From CAVVMA01 sp963830715 (GTDB lineage Bacteria > Desulfobacterota > Binatia > Binatales > Binataceae), in the NCBI GenBank assembly GCA_963830715.1, contig CAWHNS010000024.1, positions 248,001 through 312,000 on the forward strand: a DNA stretch of 64,000 nt. The letters run 5' to 3'. How positions within the stretch are numbered: position 1 is the stretch's first letter; each line of letters opens with the position of its first letter. Both the position numbers and the translations under genes were made by a program. Below are positions 61,230 to 64,000 of the stretch, piece by piece. Below the pieces are notes generated by a model that saw nothing but the letters and a program-made list of their open reading frames with translations, was not told the origin of the DNA and made no database searches.

Positions 61230-61854
61230 TTAATCAGTGGCTACTTTTTTCAACGCGGCCGGCAGATCGCGGAGTATCGGGATGCGATGGTGATGCTCGA
61301 CGCGATGGCCAACGCCGATGAAATGAGTTCCGGCCGCGGTGGCCGCGACGCGATCGATGTCGCTGTCGCCGACATAAACCGCGCGGCTTGCCACGGTCGT
61401 CGCGCGCTCGAGGCAGAGCTCCAGGATGTCAGGCGCCGGCTTCGGCCGGACCTTGTCGACGGTGCACGCCACCGCGTCGAAGACCCCGGCGAGGTCCAGA
61501 TGCTCGATCAGGGCGGGCACCGTGACTGAGCGATTGGTTGCGAGCGCGAGCCGGTAGCGGGGCTTGAGTTCCTGGAGGAAGGGCCGCAGTTCCAGCGGCG
61601 TGCGCAGCAGTTTGAAGAACGGCGCGAAGTCGAGCGACATGGCAATTTCCTGCATCCGCTGCACGACGGTGCGATCGCCGCGCGCGCGCATCTCGAATAC
61701 GCTGGTGGCGGCGAGATATACGCAGGCCCGCTCCTCTTCCGCGGTCATCGGCGGCCCGCCGATCTGCGCTGAAGATCGCGTTGTAGTAAGCGACGTTCGA
61801 CTCGTCCGAATCGAACAGCACTCCGTCAGCGTCGAAGATCACCAGTTCGATCAT
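61230..61854 (-). CDS. HAD-superfamily hydrolase, one frame break
   Basis: About 207 residues. The nucleophile motif FDADGVLFDSD is at the N-terminus (ATG 61852-61854). A single extra base near 61770 breaks the frame after YYNAIFSA; it continues IGGPPMTAEEERACVYLA. Motif II is ALATNRS, motif III RPKPAPD and motif IV VGDSDIDRVAA. This is the phosphoglycolate phosphatase-like subgroup. Convergent with the TPP enzyme; 20 bp after the DUF255 protein gene, so co-transcribed with it. Confidence 0.82.
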
Positions 61855-61874
61855 GTTTGGCGTTCGCCTCCTTT

Positions 61875-63867
61875 TCAACCTCGAGGCTTGCCGTCTCGCG
61901 CGACGCGCGGCGGCGCCTTCATTTGGCCGGCTGCACGCTCTTCGATTGCGAGTCCGAGCGTTGCGGCCGACGTTCCCGCATCCGGGCTGACCCGATCCGG
62001 CGCCGCCGCCAGCAGCTTCGCGGCATCGCCGGTGTAGCGCTTGTCCGACGTGAGCGCGGCGAGCCTGTCGAGCGCGATCGCAGCGGTCGCCTGCACCGAG
62101 GGCATCGGATGGTCGAACAGGGCGTCGGAACTGGCTTGCATCGCGACCAGCACAGTCTCTGTGTCGGCGGGCGCGCGGTTTCTGAGCAGGCCCGACGCAG
62201 GATCGCGGAATTGCTTCATGATGAGATCGGCCAGCTTGCGCGCATGATCGAGATATCGCGGCTCGCCCGATCCCTCGTAAGCGGCCGTCAGCGCCTCGAG
62301 CATATAGACCTGGTCGGCGACGATGCCGGGAACCTCGGCCTCGCGATCCCGACCAGACGTGGTAGAAGCTCCCGTCCGGCGCGCGCGCATGCGCGGTGAT
62401 GTAGTCAAGGTCGTCGAGCGCGATGCGCCGCAGCGTTTTGTCGCCAAACGCGCCGGCGGCGGTCAGATAGGCCGTCGCCATCATCGCGTTGCGATCCACC
62501 AGCACGGCCTGATCGACCTTGGGCGTACGCCGATGATCGCGGGCCGCGACCATCGCAGCGATCGCCTGCGACAGGAGCGTCGTCGCTTCGGCGCGGCCCA
62601 ATTTGAGCCGCGCCGCGAGTTCGCCGGGATTCATCGCGCGGCGCAGGACCACGCGCCCGTCCGGTGCCCGAGCCGGATCATCCTCGAATCCGAAGTAGAG
62701 CATTGCGACGCGCGCCTGGCGCGGCTTCAGCGCGCGCTCGATCTCCGGCCTGGTCCATGTGTAGTAACTTCCGTCGTCGCCGGGAAACGCGTCGGCGTCC
62801 TGATGCGAGTAGAAGGTATGCGTGTTCGGGTCGAGCAGCACGGCGTTGACGTAACCAATCGTCTCGCGCGCGATTCGAGCAAACTCCTCGTCGCCGCTCG
62901 TCTGGTAGGCTTCCGCGTACGCCTCGATCGCCATCGCCTGGTCGTAGCCCATTTTCTCGAAGTGCGGCACGCGCCACGCCGGGTCGGTGGAATAGCGATG
63001 GAATCCGCCGCCGAGCTGATCGTAAACGCCGCCCGCCGCGATTCGCCGCAGGCTCGAGAGCGCGATCGCAGTGAACTCCGGATGTCCCGAAAATCCGTGC
63101 GCGAGCGCGAGCCGCAGCGCCGGAAAGTCATAGAATCGCGGACCCGGTCCGGCGCCGAACCCGCCCGTCTGCGAATCGTAGCTCGACACGATCGAGTGCA
63201 GGATTTCGCCGCCCAAGGCCGCTTCCGCGCGCGGCTTGACGGTCTCGGCCGGCGACGCAGCCGCGATCCTGGCCGCTATTTCGTGCGCGGTATTCCGGAA
63301 GCCCGGATCGGTCGCGTACGCTTCGGCGACCCGGTCCAGCACGTACGTCATCCCGGGGCTCTGCGGGCCTTTATCCGACGCGCGCGGCGGCAGGTAGCCC
63401 GCGATCAGCATCGGAGCGCCGTCGGGCGTGGTGAAACAGGTGAGCGGCCACCCGCCCGCGCCGAATGCCTGCGCCGCCTCCTGGTAGTAATCATCGATAT
63501 CGGGACGCTCATCGGAGTCTACCTTGATCGGCACGAACTTGCCGTTGATCAGGTCCGCGACCTGCGGGTCGGCATACGTGGTCTGGTCCATCACGTGGCA
63601 CCAGTGGCACCATACCGCGCCGATATCGAGCAGGACCGGTCGATTGAGCGATCGCGCCAGCTCGAGGCTCGCGCGGCCCCAGGGCTGCCATTTCACCGGT
63701 CCGGCCGCCGCTTCGCGCAGGTAGAGACTCGCCGCGTCTTTGAGCATTGCGGCCCGCAACGGTGCCGCGCGATCGGCTTTCGGGGCTGCGGGAGCCGGGC
63801 TGGTTGCGGCGAACGACCCGCTCGCGAGCGCGATCGCGATAGCGGCCAGGGCTGTTCTCGTTGACAA
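61875..63867 (-). CDS. DUF255/YyaL-type thioredoxin-fold protein with (alpha/alpha)6 domain, one frame break
   Basis: About 664 residues. An N-terminal signal peptide (TTG start at 63865-63867: STRTALAAIAIALASGSFAA). The thioredoxin-like part has VWCHWCHVMDQTTYADPQVA, with the WCHWCH motif, and GGWPLTCFTTPDG. The long helical domain follows (GGVYDQLGGGFHRYSTDPAW, PHFEKMGYDQAMAIEAYAEA). The frame changes near 62345 after FYHVWSG and the end continues VPGIVADQVYMLEALTAAYE. The family resembles human spermatogenesis protein 20. Its function is poorly known; this copy appears exported. A TTG at 63933 is an alternative start. Confidence 0.82.
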
Positions 63868-63984
63868 GTTTCCGGGACCGCGATAGCAGGAGAGAGGGCG
63901 TTCGCTCCGATTGATTTTGCAGGCAGGGTCCAAGTTTTTTCTTATGTTGCCCCCGACATCGGGATTAGGCCGCAGGACTTGCGC

Positions 63985-64000
63985 ATGAGCACGGCTTCTC
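63985..64000 (+). CDS. Possible start of a plus-strand gene cut by the window edge
   Basis: ATGAGCACGGCTTCTC begins at 63985, preceded by GCAGGAC at a workable ribosome-binding distance, and lies divergent to the DUF255 gene. Only five codons are visible, so this is very uncertain. Confidence 0.2.

Overview
The window looks like a high-GC chromosome segment from a Gram-negative bacterium. The outer-membrane genes (bamA, skp, lpxA, lpxI, an LpxL-type acyltransferase, Lol transporter genes), a Tad/Flp pilus locus, a siroheme/heme operon with ccsA, and catabolic genes of luciferase-like flavin monooxygenase and acetoacetate decarboxylase-like type fit a deltaproteobacterial-grade soil or sediment lineage. 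Candidatus Binatota (Desulfobacterota_B) is my best guess, by inference only; there is no rRNA marker here. About two dozen single-base frame breaks in otherwise well-conserved genes suggest a metagenome or error-prone assembly. Where a gene is broken I give the full span and the approximate break points.

Layout. 1-8.7 kb (minus strand): a cut-off membrane protein, a DUF2318 protein, then an envelope-biogenesis run transcribed lolC/E, lolD, bamA, skp, lpxA, lpxI, Gfo/Idh oxidoreductase. 9.0-12.7 kb (plus): an orphan GspD-like secretin with a Gly/Tyr/Ser repeat and a lipid A acyltransferase. 13.0-18.4 kb (minus): precorrin-2 dehydrogenase, ccsA, hemA, hemC and a cobA-hemD fusion, one compact tetrapyrrole operon with a TATAAT box in front. 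18.5-27.9 kb (plus): a DUF192 gene, then three 55-residue Flp pilins and cpaB, cpaC, tadZ, tadA, tadB, tadC. The pilins are preceded by a sigma-54-like -24/-12 element and nested inverted repeats. A convergent NtrC-type regulator (28.0-29.5 kb) has lost the GAFTGA loop.

29.7-36.1 kb (minus): an unusual glycosylation locus with two alternating pairs, each a PMT/GT-C type glycosyltransferase followed by a membrane-anchored jelly-roll-like protein; one transferase is a fusion of two GT-C modules. A quinone-oxidoreductase-like gene precedes it. 36.25-36.9 kb: a VapBC-type pair, both members frame-broken. 36.9-41.6 kb: a molybdate/tungstate-type uptake locus with an HTH/periplasmic-binding-fold regulator, a perfect 9-bp inverted repeat in the divergent promoter, an outer-membrane barrel, a three-gene ABC transporter and a 43-residue protein. 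41.7-45.4 kb: methyltransferase, tRNA-Asn, trypsin-like protein, RRM RNA-binding protein, alpha/beta hydrolase. 45.4-46.9 kb: a lower-GC GNAT plus LysE pair between related 24-bp inverted repeats, probably acquired.

46.9-50.1 kb (minus): an acetoacetate decarboxylase-like gene coupled to a luciferase-like monooxygenase, and an MFS permease. 50.3-55.2 kb (plus): an orphan NuoI-like ferredoxin protein, a small membrane protein, thiC, a BCP peroxiredoxin, a rhodanese-MoeB fusion and a histidine phosphatase. 55.3-63.9 kb: two thiamine-diphosphate enzymes flanking a VWA protein and an M20 amidohydrolase, then a HAD hydrolase and a DUF255/YyaL-type thioredoxin-fold protein. I see no rRNA, CRISPR array, intact insertion sequence, prophage or TPP riboswitch.
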